Of a stretch of 54,296 nt of DNA, positions 26,202 through 35,349 are shown piece after piece. The DNA is from JAJYTL01 sp046705265 (GTDB taxonomy: Bacteria > Pseudomonadota > Alphaproteobacteria > Ferrovibrionales > Ferrovibrionaceae), in assembly GCA_046705265.1 (NCBI GenBank), contig JBJKQL010000030.1:1-54296 (forward strand), given 5' to 3'. Positions within the stretch are counted from its first letter, which is position 1. Every line of letters begins with the position of its first letter. The position numbers and the translations under genes were made by a program. A model generated the notes under the pieces. The model did not search any database. It saw only the letters and a list, made by a program, of their open reading frames with translations, and was not told where the DNA came from.

Positions 26202-26323
26202 GGTGTCTGTCGAATGGTTGTCGTCCGGGGCAAGATTGCCGCCCGGGCGTCGCCTGCCGTTCGTGGCATAGGGACGCCCCTTGTGGCGCGCTACCATAAG
26301 GGCTTCCGCGCGGCAAAGAAAGA

Positions 26324-28504
26324 TCATCCGAAGTGAGCCAGCTTGACCTGGACCGTGAAGGAGCTCGACGGTGGCAAGTTACGAAACAGAATGTTGGAGC
26401 GGCTATAAATCAGGCTGAGATGAACGCATTCATCGATATACCGAAGCTGGACGTTCATCGACAGCGTGTTGTCGGAGCTGCCGAAAGCGTGACTTCCATT
26501 GGCCACGAGTTGCCAATAGCGGGTGATTTGGGAGGTGCTACTAAGTCCGATCTGACGACGAACGCCATATTCGGAGAGAGCGGCCTGGGACGATAAATTT
26601 ATGTAATAAATGCCAAACTGTTGATAAGGCGGCCCGAGGTTGACGTAGATTTCGTTGGCGTTCAGGCCGAATGTCTGGGAATCAAGGCGAAAGCGGTCGG
26701 TCACGCCGAACAGGGTCGACGGCTGGAACATGACGCGGCCGACGTAATCCGAGAGTTTCTTGTCCAGACCACTTCCCTGTGGGAAGGCGCGTGGACTGGT
26801 CTCGGCCGATTGCCCGATGAGCGCGTCCGCGTAGGCGCCATCGGTGTCGAAGACCGCTCCGTGTAGCCCGTAAGCCACTCGTGACCCGCCGGGATAGCGG
26901 TCAAGTCCGGGATACGGATCGCTCGAGAACAGGTTCAGGTCGTCAAACTGGAATGTTTGGCTGTCTTCGTTCGGGATGTCGGCCGGATTGCCGCCATTCG
27001 GCGTGGTGGTCACCATGACAATCGGCTCGATCAGTTCGGTAATGTCCCCGGACTCACGGATCAGTGGATAGCGCCAGTGGATCGTGGCGCTTGGCTCGAT
27101 CCGATGCGCGAAGCCGCTGAAGGGAAAGTCCACGATGCCCCCGCCGGAGGAATAATTGCCGGCGGTGACCGAATAGATATCGCTTCGCAGTGCCGCCTTG
27201 ATGCGGAACACGCTGCCATCCCCGGTGACAATGGGGAGGTTCCAAGCGGCGGTGGTTGAGAGCCGCCGGGTATCGAGACCCTCCGTACGGTAGATCGAAA
27301 GCGCATTGGCGTCAAAGGTGAGGTAACCGCCGCGACCGGGAACCCCGGCGTAGGAATAGTCGATCACCGGCAAGACGTAGGGCAATACACCGGCGGAATC
27401 GCCGGCGAGTAGGCCTTGGAAGGCATAGGCATTGATGGCGGCGTAATTCCGACCGTTCTCTCCTTGAACGAAGGCACGCGACGTCAATGTGTCGATGTCG
27501 GTGAAGCGATACTGGTGGAGATAGGTCGGGTCGCTGGTCCGGAAAACGTCGAAGCCCGTTTGCCACTGATCGCTTAGGTTGAAACGGCCGTACCCCTGGA
27601 TATGGCCGCGCCACTCCTGGCCGGGGAGCGCATTGCCGTTGCTGTCGACCCGGTCGGTGCGGGCGAGCGACCCGTTGATGTCGTACCTTCCATTGCCGGT
27701 GCGTTGCTGAACCTCGACGTCCAGCGCCTCGCCGTCGCTAGTGGTAATGATCGGTGTCAGAGTCAGATCCATGCTCGGATTGATGTCGATAAAGTATGGC
27801 AGCCTCGTCACGAAGCCGAGCTGGCTGTCGGTGGAGAAGGAAGGCGTCAAAAAGCCGGTTTTGCGCTTCACCGTCGGATCCGGCTCACGGAGGTAGGGCG
27901 TGTAGAGGACCGGCAACCCGAAGACGTCGAGGAAGGCGTTGTGAAAGGTGATTTCGTGAGTGTCGTTATTATGGACGATTCGCGCAGCCGTCACCTGCCA
28001 GAGCGGCGCCTCCGTGGGATGCAGTGCACAGACGTCGCAGGCGGTATAGACCGCGTGAGAAAAAACCGTCTTGACCCCATTGGTGCGGACTGCACTGTAG
28101 GCAGCGGCGCGGGAATTGTCTGGGAACAGGATGCGCGCGTCGCGGACAAAGCCATCCCGCATGCGGTCGCTAAGTTCCACGTATTGTCCGAAGAGCACAT
28201 TGCCGTTCTTCTCGAGCAAGCGCACATGGCCGCTCGCTGTCACCTTTCCGGTGTTCTGGTTATAAGTGACATTGTCTGCAAGCAGGATGCGCTGCCCTTG
28301 GCTGATTTCGACGTGTCCATGAGCGATAACGAGGCTTTGGGCGCGGTTGTAGCTGACTTTGTCTGCTTTGAGGAGCACAGGCTCGGTGGCTGAAACGCGC
28401 TTGGCGGCGGCACGTGCATGCTCGGCACCGGGTACTATCCCCGCGCCGATCAAAAGCGCGAAAGCAACCGCCCGCGCCGTCTTCTTTCCCCCCGCGCATG
28501 TCAT
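26324..28504 (-). CDS. lptD: LPS-assembly outer-membrane protein LptD
   Basis: 726 aa. It has a signal peptide to about residue 33 and an N-terminal OstA/beta-jellyroll domain (LLKADKVSYNRAQ through ASGHVRLLEKNG). The long C-terminal beta barrel starts around residue 200 with VLYTPYLREPDPTVKRKTGF. Cysteines include a TACDVC pair in the N-terminal part and one in DECVHLSL near the C-terminus, suggesting the inter-domain disulfide that matures LptD. The protein inserts LPS into the outer leaflet. It is translated 11 bases after lptF. Confidence 0.96.
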   Translation of the reverse strand: MTCAGGKKTARAVAFALLIGAGIVPGAEHARAAAKRVSATEPVLLKADKVSYNRAQSLVIAHGHVEISQGQRILLADNVTYNQNTGKVTASGHVRLLEKNGNVLFGQYVELSDRMRDGFVRDARILFPDNSRAAAYSAVRTNGVKTVFSHAVYTACDVCALHPTEAPLWQVTAARIVHNNDTHEITFHNAFLDVFGLPVLYTPYLREPDPTVKRKTGFLTPSFSTDSQLGFVTRLPYFIDINPSMDLTLTPIITTSDGEALDVEVQQRTGNGRYDINGSLARTDRVDSNGNALPGQEWRGHIQGYGRFNLSDQWQTGFDVFRTSDPTYLHQYRFTDIDTLTSRAFVQGENGRNYAAINAYAFQGLLAGDSAGVLPYVLPVIDYSYAGVPGRGGYLTFDANALSIYRTEGLDTRRLSTTAAWNLPIVTGDGSVFRIKAALRSDIYSVTAGNYSSGGGIVDFPFSGFAHRIEPSATIHWRYPLIRESGDITELIEPIVMVTTTPNGGNPADIPNEDSQTFQFDDLNLFSSDPYPGLDRYPGGSRVAYGLHGAVFDTDGAYADALIGQSAETSPRAFPQGSGLDKKLSDYVGRVMFQPSTLFGVTDRFRLDSQTFGLNANEIYVNLGPPYQQFGIYYINLSSQAALSEYGVRRQIGLSSTSQITRYWQLVANGSHAFGSSDNTLSMNVQLRYIDECVHLSLIYSRSNILFRNLPPSSSFTVQVKLAHFG

Positions 28505-28515
28505 GGGTCAGGCGG

Positions 28516-29631
28516 TCATCCGGGTGCCATGGCTCGGTGGGGGCTCGGTGCCTTCGGTCCGCGTAAGGCAATATGAAGGCCGGTAAGAGCGGAACCAACC
28601 GGGAGAACGTAAAGCAACAGAATCAGGACGTGTACGTCGACGGCAATCCGGGTGACCGCGACGTAGACCATCTGCTCCACGGCGGCGAAGATTGCGGCCA
28701 CGGCGATTCGTTGATTGCGGCCACGGCGATTGAATTCGCCACCGAGCACGGCAGCGAGCGCAATGAGTACCAGTGCCAAGATCTGCAGCGGCAACGTTAT
28801 GCGCCGATGCCCCTCGACGATGAACTTCCAGTAGGATTGTCGCGCATAGGACGAGTCGCCCGGCCAAAAGAGCTGGCCGAGGAAGCGCTCGCTGTCGTTT
28901 CGCCAGTGCGCGCCCGAGCGTTGGGCATAACGGCCGAGATCGAAGATGTCACGCTTGAAATAGAGCAGCGAGAGATTGTGCGTTTTCTCGTTCATCTCTT
29001 GCCTGTTGCCGCGCACCATAACCACGTGGGGGCCATCTTTCGCCTGCACCAGGACGCCGCGCTCGGCCATGATCGTTACCTTCTGGTTCGGCCGGCGACT
29101 GTCATAGATCAGAATGCCGTGGAGTTCGCCGTTGCTGTCGCGCTCGCGGACATAGACCGTCAGGCCGGGGGCGATATTGTTGAACTTGCCCTCCCGCAGG
29201 GAGAGATAGGCCGGGTTGGTGCGAATGTCCCAGCGCAGGTCATTGAAGGCGCGGCTCCCCAAGGGCAGCAGATAAAGCATCAGCGCGTAGGCGACGGCCA
29301 TGAGACCGCCGGCAAGGATCAACGCCGCCTTGATCAAATCAAACGTGCTCAAGCCCGATGCCCACATGACCACCAGCTCGAAATCCGCGACCAGCCGGCC
29401 GTAGGAATAGGCAACGGCGATAAAGGCAGCGGTCGGCAGCACAAGGCTCAGGATTTGCGGCAGAAGGTCGATGCTCATGCGGACAAAGACACCGAAGACT
29501 CCACTGTTGGCGAGAATCTCGTTGGAAATGCGCAAGCTCTCGGTAAGCCAGGCGATGCCGGTGAGCGTGAAGATGATAAGGGCGGCTGGGCCAGCCAACT
29601 GGCGCAAGATATAGCGAGTCGAGAGCGGCAT
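28516..29631 (-). CDS. lptF: LPS export ABC transporter permease, LptF-like
   Basis: 371 aa. There are three membrane helices near the N-terminus, a periplasmic jellyroll domain (about 130-270) and three helices at the C-terminus, the LptF/LptG plan. LptF rather than LptG is suggested by MVRGNRQEMN and LLYFKRDIFDLG. It forms the inner-membrane permease with LptG and LptB2 to extract LPS. No second permease lies between it and lptD or the divergent pepA. The start ATG at 29631 has only a weak ribosome site. Confidence 0.9.
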   Translation of the reverse strand: MPLSTRYILRQLAGPAALIIFTLTGIAWLTESLRISNEILANSGVFGVFVRMSIDLLPQILSLVLPTAAFIAVAYSYGRLVADFELVVMWASGLSTFDLIKAALILAGGLMAVAYALMLYLLPLGSRAFNDLRWDIRTNPAYLSLREGKFNNIAPGLTVYVRERDSNGELHGILIYDSRRPNQKVTIMAERGVLVQAKDGPHVVMVRGNRQEMNEKTHNLSLLYFKRDIFDLGRYAQRSGAHWRNDSERFLGQLFWPGDSSYARQSYWKFIVEGHRRITLPLQILALVLIALAAVLGGEFNRRGRNQRIAVAAIFAAVEQMVYVAVTRIAVDVHVLILLLYVLPVGSALTGLHIALRGPKAPSPHRAMAPG

Positions 29632-29854
29632 GGCTCACTGAGTATAACGACGCCAATGCCGGACGCCAGTGGTTGATCGCCGGCCTCCCGGCGGGTGCCG
29701 GATGATCAAGGATGCCCCCTCTTGGATCGGCTGTTAGAATAGCTTGAAAGGTCCCCGACGGATGTTTCCGCCTTTCCTTTCCGGTCCTTGACGTTAAGAT
29801 GCCGAGGCGCGTAGCCGCGACATTCCGCTTCCATATTCCACCCACGGGGGAAAG

Positions 29855-31360
29855 ATGAAGATCGCATTCCATGATCACGGGACCTTGCCTTCCGGCGCCC
29901 TTGTGGTGGGTGTCGTTGCGCAAAAGCAACTGTTGTCGTCGGCTCAGAAGCTCGATCGCACCACGCGTGGCATGCTCACGCGGGCAATCTCGTCCAGCCG
30001 TTTTTCCGGCGCCAAGGGGCAGTGCCTCGAGATTCTCGCCCCCGCGCATCTTTCTGCCGACCGACTTATCCTTTATGGCCTTGGCAAAGCGGCAAGTTTG
30101 GACTTTCTAGGCCTTGAAGCCCTGGGTGGCGATGTGGTGCGCCGGCTTGCCACCTCGGGCGAGACGGAGGTGACCTTTTTTTGCGATCCGGTGCCCGGCT
30201 CGAAGGTGTCGCTCGCCGACATCGCCGCCCATATCGCGTTCGGTGCACGTCTTGGCGGCTATCGCTTCGATAAATACCATACAAAGGTCAAATCTGAAGC
30301 AAGGCCGAGCCTGCGCTCGGTAGCGGTGCGCGTGGCCGAACCTTCCGCGGCCCGGCGGGCTTTCCGCCCGCTGGATCAACTCGCCGAAGGGGTGTTTTTC
30401 ACCCGCGATCTGGTCACAGAGCCCGCGAACGTGATCTACCCAGAGACACTCGCCAACGAATGCCGCAAGCTCACTGATTTTGGCGTCAAGGTTGAGGTGC
30501 TGGGCGAGGCAGAGATGCGCAAGCTCGGCATGAATGCGCTCCTTGGCGTCGGCCAAGGTTCGGCACGGGAGTCACAACTCGTGGTGATGCAATGGGAGGG
30601 GGGCAGCAAGAACGCCTCACCGGTCGCCTTTGTCGGCAAGGGTGTCTGTTTTGACACTGGAGGCATCTCCCTTAAGCCTCCCCAGGGCATGGAGGAGATG
30701 AAATGGGACATGGGCGGCGCCGGCACCGTCATTGGACTTATGCGGGCGCTCGCCAAGCGCAATGCCAAAGTTAATGCGGTCGGTGTCGTCGGCTTGGTGG
30801 AGAACATGCCCTCGGGCACGGCACAGCGCCCGGGCGACGTGGTGCGATCGTTGTCCGGCCAGACCATCGAGGTGTTAAATACCGACGCGGAGGGCCGGCT
30901 CGTGCTTGCCGACGCCCTATGGTATACGCAGGAGCGGTTCAAGCCGGAATTCATGGTCGATCTCGCAACTTTGACCGGCGCAATCATCATTTCGCTCGGC
31001 CACGAACATGCCGGTCTCTTCTCCAACGACGACAAGCTCGCCGAACGGCTTGTTGCCGCCGGCATTGCTGAGGGCGAGTTGGTGTGGCGGCTGCCGCTCT
31101 CTGAAAACTACGACAGATTGATGGATTCGCAGATCGCGGACGTCCAGAACATCAGTAACGATCGCGGCGCCGGCTCGATCACGGCGGCGCAATTCCTGAA
31201 GCGCTTTGTCAACGAGCGCCCATGGGCGCATCTCGACATCGCCGGCACCGCCTGGAGCAAAAAGGACAAGGCGACGGTTCCGAAAGGTGCCACCGGTTTC
31301 GGTGTGCGCCTCTTGAATCGACTTGTCGCCGACTATTATGAGGCTAAGGACGGCGGGTGA
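29855..31360 (+). CDS. pepA: Leucyl aminopeptidase (M17)
   Basis: 501 aa. The catalytic M17 signature NTDAEGRLVLADAL is present, together with FVGKGVCFDTGGISLKP, with the Lys and Asp metal ligands, and KWDMGGAGTV. It cleaves N-terminal residues from peptides in the cytoplasm, with two divalent metals per subunit. GGGGAAAG precedes the ATG. Divergent from lptF with 223 bases between. A TTGACG at 29788 could be a -35 element, but the matching -10 is poor. holC follows directly, as in many Proteobacteria. Confidence 0.96.
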   Translation: MKIAFHDHGTLPSGALVVGVVAQKQLLSSAQKLDRTTRGMLTRAISSSRFSGAKGQCLEILAPAHLSADRLILYGLGKAASLDFLGLEALGGDVVRRLATSGETEVTFFCDPVPGSKVSLADIAAHIAFGARLGGYRFDKYHTKVKSEARPSLRSVAVRVAEPSAARRAFRPLDQLAEGVFFTRDLVTEPANVIYPETLANECRKLTDFGVKVEVLGEAEMRKLGMNALLGVGQGSARESQLVVMQWEGGSKNASPVAFVGKGVCFDTGGISLKPPQGMEEMKWDMGGAGTVIGLMRALAKRNAKVNAVGVVGLVENMPSGTAQRPGDVVRSLSGQTIEVLNTDAEGRLVLADALWYTQERFKPEFMVDLATLTGAIIISLGHEHAGLFSNDDKLAERLVAAGIAEGELVWRLPLSENYDRLMDSQIADVQNISNDRGAGSITAAQFLKRFVNERPWAHLDIAGTAWSKKDKATVPKGATGFGVRLLNRLVADYYEAKDGG

Positions 31361-31370
31361 TCTCGCACCG

Positions 31371-31826
31371 ATGACCGACATCGCCTTTTATCATCTGGCG
31401 CGCCGCGGCGTCGATCAAACGCTGCCGGCGCTGCTCGAGAAAATCCAGGGCCGCGGCCTTCGGGCCGTCGTGCTCGCAGGTTCCTGGGAACGGGTCGAGG
31501 CCCTTGACAGTTTGCTCTGGACTTATCGGCGAGAGAGCTTTCTGCCGCACGGCGCAAAGCGCGAAGGGCATGCGGCCGAGCAGCCGATCTATCTCACCGA
31601 TACGGAGGAAAATCCGAATGGCGCGAGCGTCCTCGTCATGCTCGACGGCGCGTCGCCCGAATTCATGGCGAATTTCAGCCGTTGTCTCGATTTGTTCGAT
31701 GGCAACGATCCGGCAGCCTTGGCCAACGCCCGCATGCGCTGGAAGGCTGCCAAGGCGGCAGGGCATGAACTCACGTACTGGCAGCAGGGCGAGAGCGGCC
31801 AATGGCAGCAAAAGAACGGAAGCTGA
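31371..31826 (+). CDS. holC: DNA polymerase III chi subunit
   Basis: 151 aa, start ATG 31371, ten bases after the pepA stop. It opens MTDIAFYHL, the typical chi start. QPIYLTDTEENPNGASVLVMLDGA is the core strand-loop motif seen in HolC. The subunit links the clamp loader to SSB at the replication fork. Alphaproteobacterial copies are divergent but regularly sit behind pepA, which supports the call. Confidence 0.9.
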   Translation: MTDIAFYHLARRGVDQTLPALLEKIQGRGLRAVVLAGSWERVEALDSLLWTYRRESFLPHGAKREGHAAEQPIYLTDTEENPNGASVLVMLDGASPEFMANFSRCLDLFDGNDPAALANARMRWKAAKAAGHELTYWQQGESGQWQQKNGS

Positions 31827-31939
31827 CGTGACGGCGCGGCCAGCATCGTGACTTCGCCAGTTGTTCCATGGCCCTCGAACTTGCTTAATCCTCGGCTGAA
31901 CTCCGGGGATGCATTCGTGCCAGCCGCGAGAGGCGCGTG

Positions 31940-32701
31940 ATGTTTCAGATGGATTATCGGAATGGGATTGCCACATTGACCATGGCCCGGGCTCCGGTCA
32001 ACGCCATGAGCGTCGATTGGATTACGGGCTTTCATGATGAACTCGACCGCCTGGCACAGAATGACGATTGGCGCATCCTTCATATCCGGAGCGCGCAGAA
32101 GATTTTCTCCGCCGGTGCCGATCTCGCCGAGGTTCGCGCTCGCTTCGAGAGCGCGGACGGTGCCGGAGACATGATCGCCTACGTCGAGAGTCTTCAAGCA
32201 CTTTTCGCCCATATCGAGGCCTTGCCTCAAATCACGATTGCTGAGATTGGGGGCGCGGCCTTAGGCGGCGGTTTCGAACTCGCGCTGGTTTGTGATTTTA
32301 GGATAGCCGCTGAAGAGGCGAAGCTTGGCCTGCCGGAGGTGAATCTCGGACTCATTCCCGGCGCCGGTGGCACGCAACGCCTTTCGCGGCTCGTCGGGCT
32401 TGGGCTTGCGACCCGTCTCATTCTCGGTGCCGAGGTGGTGACGGGCGAGGAGGCGGCCGTGCTAGGCATGGTGCAATGGGCCGTGCCGCGGGACGGTTTG
32501 GCCATGGCGGTGGAGACCCTGATCGCGCGCCTTGCAAAGCTCTCGCCTGCGGCACAAGCTGCCACCAAGGGCTGCATCCAAGCGGCCTACACGCCCGGCA
32601 TCGATGGATTTGCAATGGAGCGGAAAGCGGTCGGTGCGATGATGGATGTTTCCGACACGAAGGCGCGCGTCGGCGCCTTCCTTGCCGGCCAGCGCCGCTA
32701 G
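31940..32701 (+). CDS. Enoyl-CoA hydratase/isomerase
   Basis: 253 aa crotonase-fold protein. The oxyanion-hole motifs are KIFSAGADLAEV and GGAALGGGFELALVCDFRIA, and the catalytic region carries LPEVNLGLIPGAGGTQRL, with the glutamates used by hydratases. ATG 31940 has GAGAGG upstream, and GTG 31937 is also in frame. It opens a four-gene plus-strand operon with a BadH-like SDR, an acyl-CoA ligase and an alcohol dehydrogenase. In that setting it could be the BadK-type hydratase that hydrates a cyclic enoyl-CoA. That is inference. Confidence 0.92.
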   Translation: MFQMDYRNGIATLTMARAPVNAMSVDWITGFHDELDRLAQNDDWRILHIRSAQKIFSAGADLAEVRARFESADGAGDMIAYVESLQALFAHIEALPQITIAEIGGAALGGGFELALVCDFRIAAEEAKLGLPEVNLGLIPGAGGTQRLSRLVGLGLATRLILGAEVVTGEEAAVLGMVQWAVPRDGLAMAVETLIARLAKLSPAAQAATKGCIQAAYTPGIDGFAMERKAVGAMMDVSDTKARVGAFLAGQRR

Positions 32702-32764
32702 GATGACGGGATCGGGTTTGGTCGGGATAGAGGCATTCAGAGCAGATTGATCGGGAGTCTTGCC

Positions 32765-33508
32765 ATGCGTTTCGAAAACAAGACGGCTGCAGTTTCAGGC
32801 GGTGCGTCCGGCATCGGCCGGGCCACGGTGATGGCGCTCGGCAAAGGCGGCGCCAGGGTGTATTTCGGCGATATCGACAAAGCCAAGGGCGCCGATGTCG
32901 AAAGCGAAGCAAAGGCGCAGGGTTTTGATGTCGTCTACGTTCCGCTCGACATCACCGATGACGCGTCGATCTCGCGGTTCACCGAAAAGGCCAGCGCCGG
33001 AGGGCGCCTCGATGTCCTTGTCAATGCGGCCGGCTGGGACCGCATCGAACCCTTCATCGACAATACGCCAGACTTCTGGAATCGCATTATTGCGATCAAC
33101 TTCATGGGCCCAGTGAAACTCACCCGCGCCATTTTGCCGACAATGATCGAGGCCCGCGCCGGCAAGATCGTGAATGTGGCGAGTGACGCCGGCCGAGTCG
33201 GGTCGACCGGCGAGACGATCTACGCCGGCGCCAAGGGCGGCGTGATCGCCTTTACCAAGTCTCTGGCGCGTGAAATGGCCCGCTACCAGATCAACGTCAA
33301 CTGCATTTGCCCGGGCCCAACCGACACGCCGCTGTTTCGGGCCCAGCCGGAGCGCATGCAGGAAGCCCTGACCCGTGCCATTCCGTTCCGGCGCGTCGCC
33401 AAGCCGGAGGAGGTGGCCGACGGCATTTTGTTCTTTGCAAGCGCCCGTTCCGACTTTTGCACCGGCCAGGTGCTCAGTGTTAGCGGCGGCCTGACCATGG
33501 TGGATTGA
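32765..33508 (+). CDS. SDR, 2-hydroxycyclohexanecarboxyl-CoA dehydrogenase (BadH)-like
   Basis: 247 aa classical SDR. GGGAG is eight bases before ATG 32765. SGGASGIG replaces the usual TGxxxGIG at the cofactor loop. It has VNAAGWD, and the catalytic block is ASDAGRVGSTGETIYAGAKGG with Tyr-x-x-x-Lys. CPGPTDTPLF and GQVLSVSGGLTM at the C-terminus strongly recall BadH of Rhodopseudomonas, which oxidises the 2-hydroxy acyl-CoA during cyclohexanecarboxylate breakdown. The gene lies between a hydratase that could make that substrate and an AliA-like ligase. Substrate assignment remains inferred. Confidence 0.85.
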   Translation: MRFENKTAAVSGGASGIGRATVMALGKGGARVYFGDIDKAKGADVESEAKAQGFDVVYVPLDITDDASISRFTEKASAGGRLDVLVNAAGWDRIEPFIDNTPDFWNRIIAINFMGPVKLTRAILPTMIEARAGKIVNVASDAGRVGSTGETIYAGAKGGVIAFTKSLAREMARYQINVNCICPGPTDTPLFRAQPERMQEALTRAIPFRRVAKPEEVADGILFFASARSDFCTGQVLSVSGGLTMVD

Positions 33509-33574
33509 GGCGACGTTGCTGTTGTAGACGCATCAAACATAATCATAAAAAAACACGACGGAGGAGAGACATCC

Positions 33575-35227
33575 ATGCCCGTGCAGACCATGCTGTCGCC
33601 AAGCCGCCGTCGCGAAATGGTGGCTGCGGGGCTATGGCCGGACCGGATTCTGCTCGATGATTTCGATCGTGTCGTGAGCAGCGATCCGCAACGCGTCGCG
33701 ATCGTGCAGCGAAATCCCGCATCCGGCGCACGTCTCGAACTGACCTATGGTGAGCTGGCGCGCCGGGTCGAGCGGATCGCGCTCGGCCTCGTTGCCGCCG
33801 GTGTCGGCGCCGGTGAGGTGGTCTCCTTGCAATTGCCGAATTGGTGGCATTTCGGAGCGCTGCATCTTGCCTGTTTACGGATTGGCGCCATCACCAACCC
33901 GCTGATGCCGATCTTCCGCCAGCGCGAGCTTCGCTACATGCTATCTTTCAGCGGCGCCAAGGTAATGGTCGTACCAGAGGAGTTCCGCGGCTTTCCCTAC
34001 GCGGCCATGATGGCGGAACTTCAACCCGAACTTCCGGATCTTCGCCGTGTTTTCGCCATCGGCGGCAAGGGCGAGGAATCTTTCGAGAGCTATTTCTTGG
34101 AGCATCCCTGGGAAACCGAGATGGATGCGGCCGCGATCTTTGCCGAGCGTCGGCTCGTGCCGGATGACGTGGTGCAACTCCTCTATACCTCCGGCACGAC
34201 CGGCGAGCCCAAAGGCGTGATGCATACCTCGAATACGCTGCTGGCCGGGTTGCCGCCTTACATCGAGCGGGTCGGTCTTTCGCGCGAGGATGTGGTGCTT
34301 ATGGCATCTCCGCTTGCCCACCAGACGGGTTTTCTTTATGGGCTGATGATGCCTCTCATGCTCGGCACCACGAGCGTGCTGCAAGATGTCTGGATGGCCG
34401 ATCAGGCAGTCAGTATCCTCGCCGAGGAGAGCTGTGCCTTCACCATGGCTTCTACCCCTTTTCTCGCCGATCTTACCGCCAGTCCAGAAGTGGCGAAGCA
34501 CGATCTCAGCCGTTTCCGGGTGTTTCTTTGTGCCGGTGCGCCGATCCCGCCGGTTCTCGTGCAGGAGGCACAGGCGAAGCTGAAGATACGGGTGATTTCC
34601 GCTTGGGGCATGAGCGAGAATGGTGTCGTCACCGCAACGCGGGCTGGCGACCCGCCGGACAAGGTGATTGGCACCGACGGTTGTGCGCTCAGGGGCTTCG
34701 AAGTCCGCGTGGTGGACGAAGCCGGTCGCGTCGTCCCGCCTGGCGCCGAAGGCCGCCTTCAGGCGCGGGGGGCCGGCAATTTCGTTGGCTACCTTAAGAA
34801 GCCAGAACTCTACGGGACCGATTCCGAAGGTTGGTTCGAGACCGGCGATGTGGCGCGCATAGACGATGATGGCTATATCCGCATATGCGGCCGCATTAAG
34901 GACATCATCATCCGCGGCGGTGAGAACATCCCCGTGGTTGAAGTGGAAAGCCTGCTTTACCGTCACCCGGCCGTCCAGGCCGTCGCCATTGTCGCCGCGC
35001 CCGACTTGCGACTTGGCGAGCGCGCCGTCGCCTACGTTACGGTGAAACCCGGGACCGATATTACCTTCGAAGACATGTCGGCCTTTCTCGCCAAGGAAAA
35101 GCTTGCAAAAAACTATTTCCCCGAAAAGCTGGTTAAGATCGACGAGATGCCGCGGACGGCGAGCGGCAAGATTCAAAAGTTTCGCCTGCGTGAAATGGCG
35201 GCAGCGCTCGCTTCGTCAAGCTCGTAA
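33575..35227 (+). CDS. Acyl-CoA synthetase, cyclohexanecarboxylate-CoA ligase (AliA)-like
   Basis: 550 aa ANL-superfamily enzyme that activates a carboxylic acid through an acyl-AMP. GGAGGAGAGA precedes the ATG. The phosphate loop is LLYTSGTTGEPKGVMHT, motif II is ISAWGMSEN, then GWFETGDVARIDDDGYI, the hinge GRIKDIIIRGGENI, and the C-terminal catalytic lysine in PRTASGKIQKF. Overall similarity in plan and in ASPLAHQTGFLYG points to the AliA/medium-chain branch. Third gene of the operon. It would supply the CoA thioester for the hydratase and BadH-like enzymes. Confidence 0.9.
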   Translation: MPVQTMLSPSRRREMVAAGLWPDRILLDDFDRVVSSDPQRVAIVQRNPASGARLELTYGELARRVERIALGLVAAGVGAGEVVSLQLPNWWHFGALHLACLRIGAITNPLMPIFRQRELRYMLSFSGAKVMVVPEEFRGFPYAAMMAELQPELPDLRRVFAIGGKGEESFESYFLEHPWETEMDAAAIFAERRLVPDDVVQLLYTSGTTGEPKGVMHTSNTLLAGLPPYIERVGLSREDVVLMASPLAHQTGFLYGLMMPLMLGTTSVLQDVWMADQAVSILAEESCAFTMASTPFLADLTASPEVAKHDLSRFRVFLCAGAPIPPVLVQEAQAKLKIRVISAWGMSENGVVTATRAGDPPDKVIGTDGCALRGFEVRVVDEAGRVVPPGAEGRLQARGAGNFVGYLKKPELYGTDSEGWFETGDVARIDDDGYIRICGRIKDIIIRGGENIPVVEVESLLYRHPAVQAVAIVAAPDLRLGERAVAYVTVKPGTDITFEDMSAFLAKEKLAKNYFPEKLVKIDEMPRTASGKIQKFRLREMAAALASSSS

Positions 35228-35349
35228 GCGTGGCGGCTTCCAGGGGGGGCGCGGCCCGGTAGAGAACGGGACGATGAAGACGGCGTCGCAGATCGACAGC
35301 GTGCCGCGTCGCCTGAGCGAACCAACATGCCGGCATTAAGGAGTAGATC

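Noticed and set aside
28573..29676. Plus-strand open frame opposite lptF
   Set aside because: lptF has clear membrane helices and family sequence; the antisense frame is a shadow.
33941..35176. Minus-strand open frame opposite the acyl-CoA ligase
   Set aside because: All ANL-superfamily motifs are on the plus strand; the antisense translation is rich in His/Arg without pattern.
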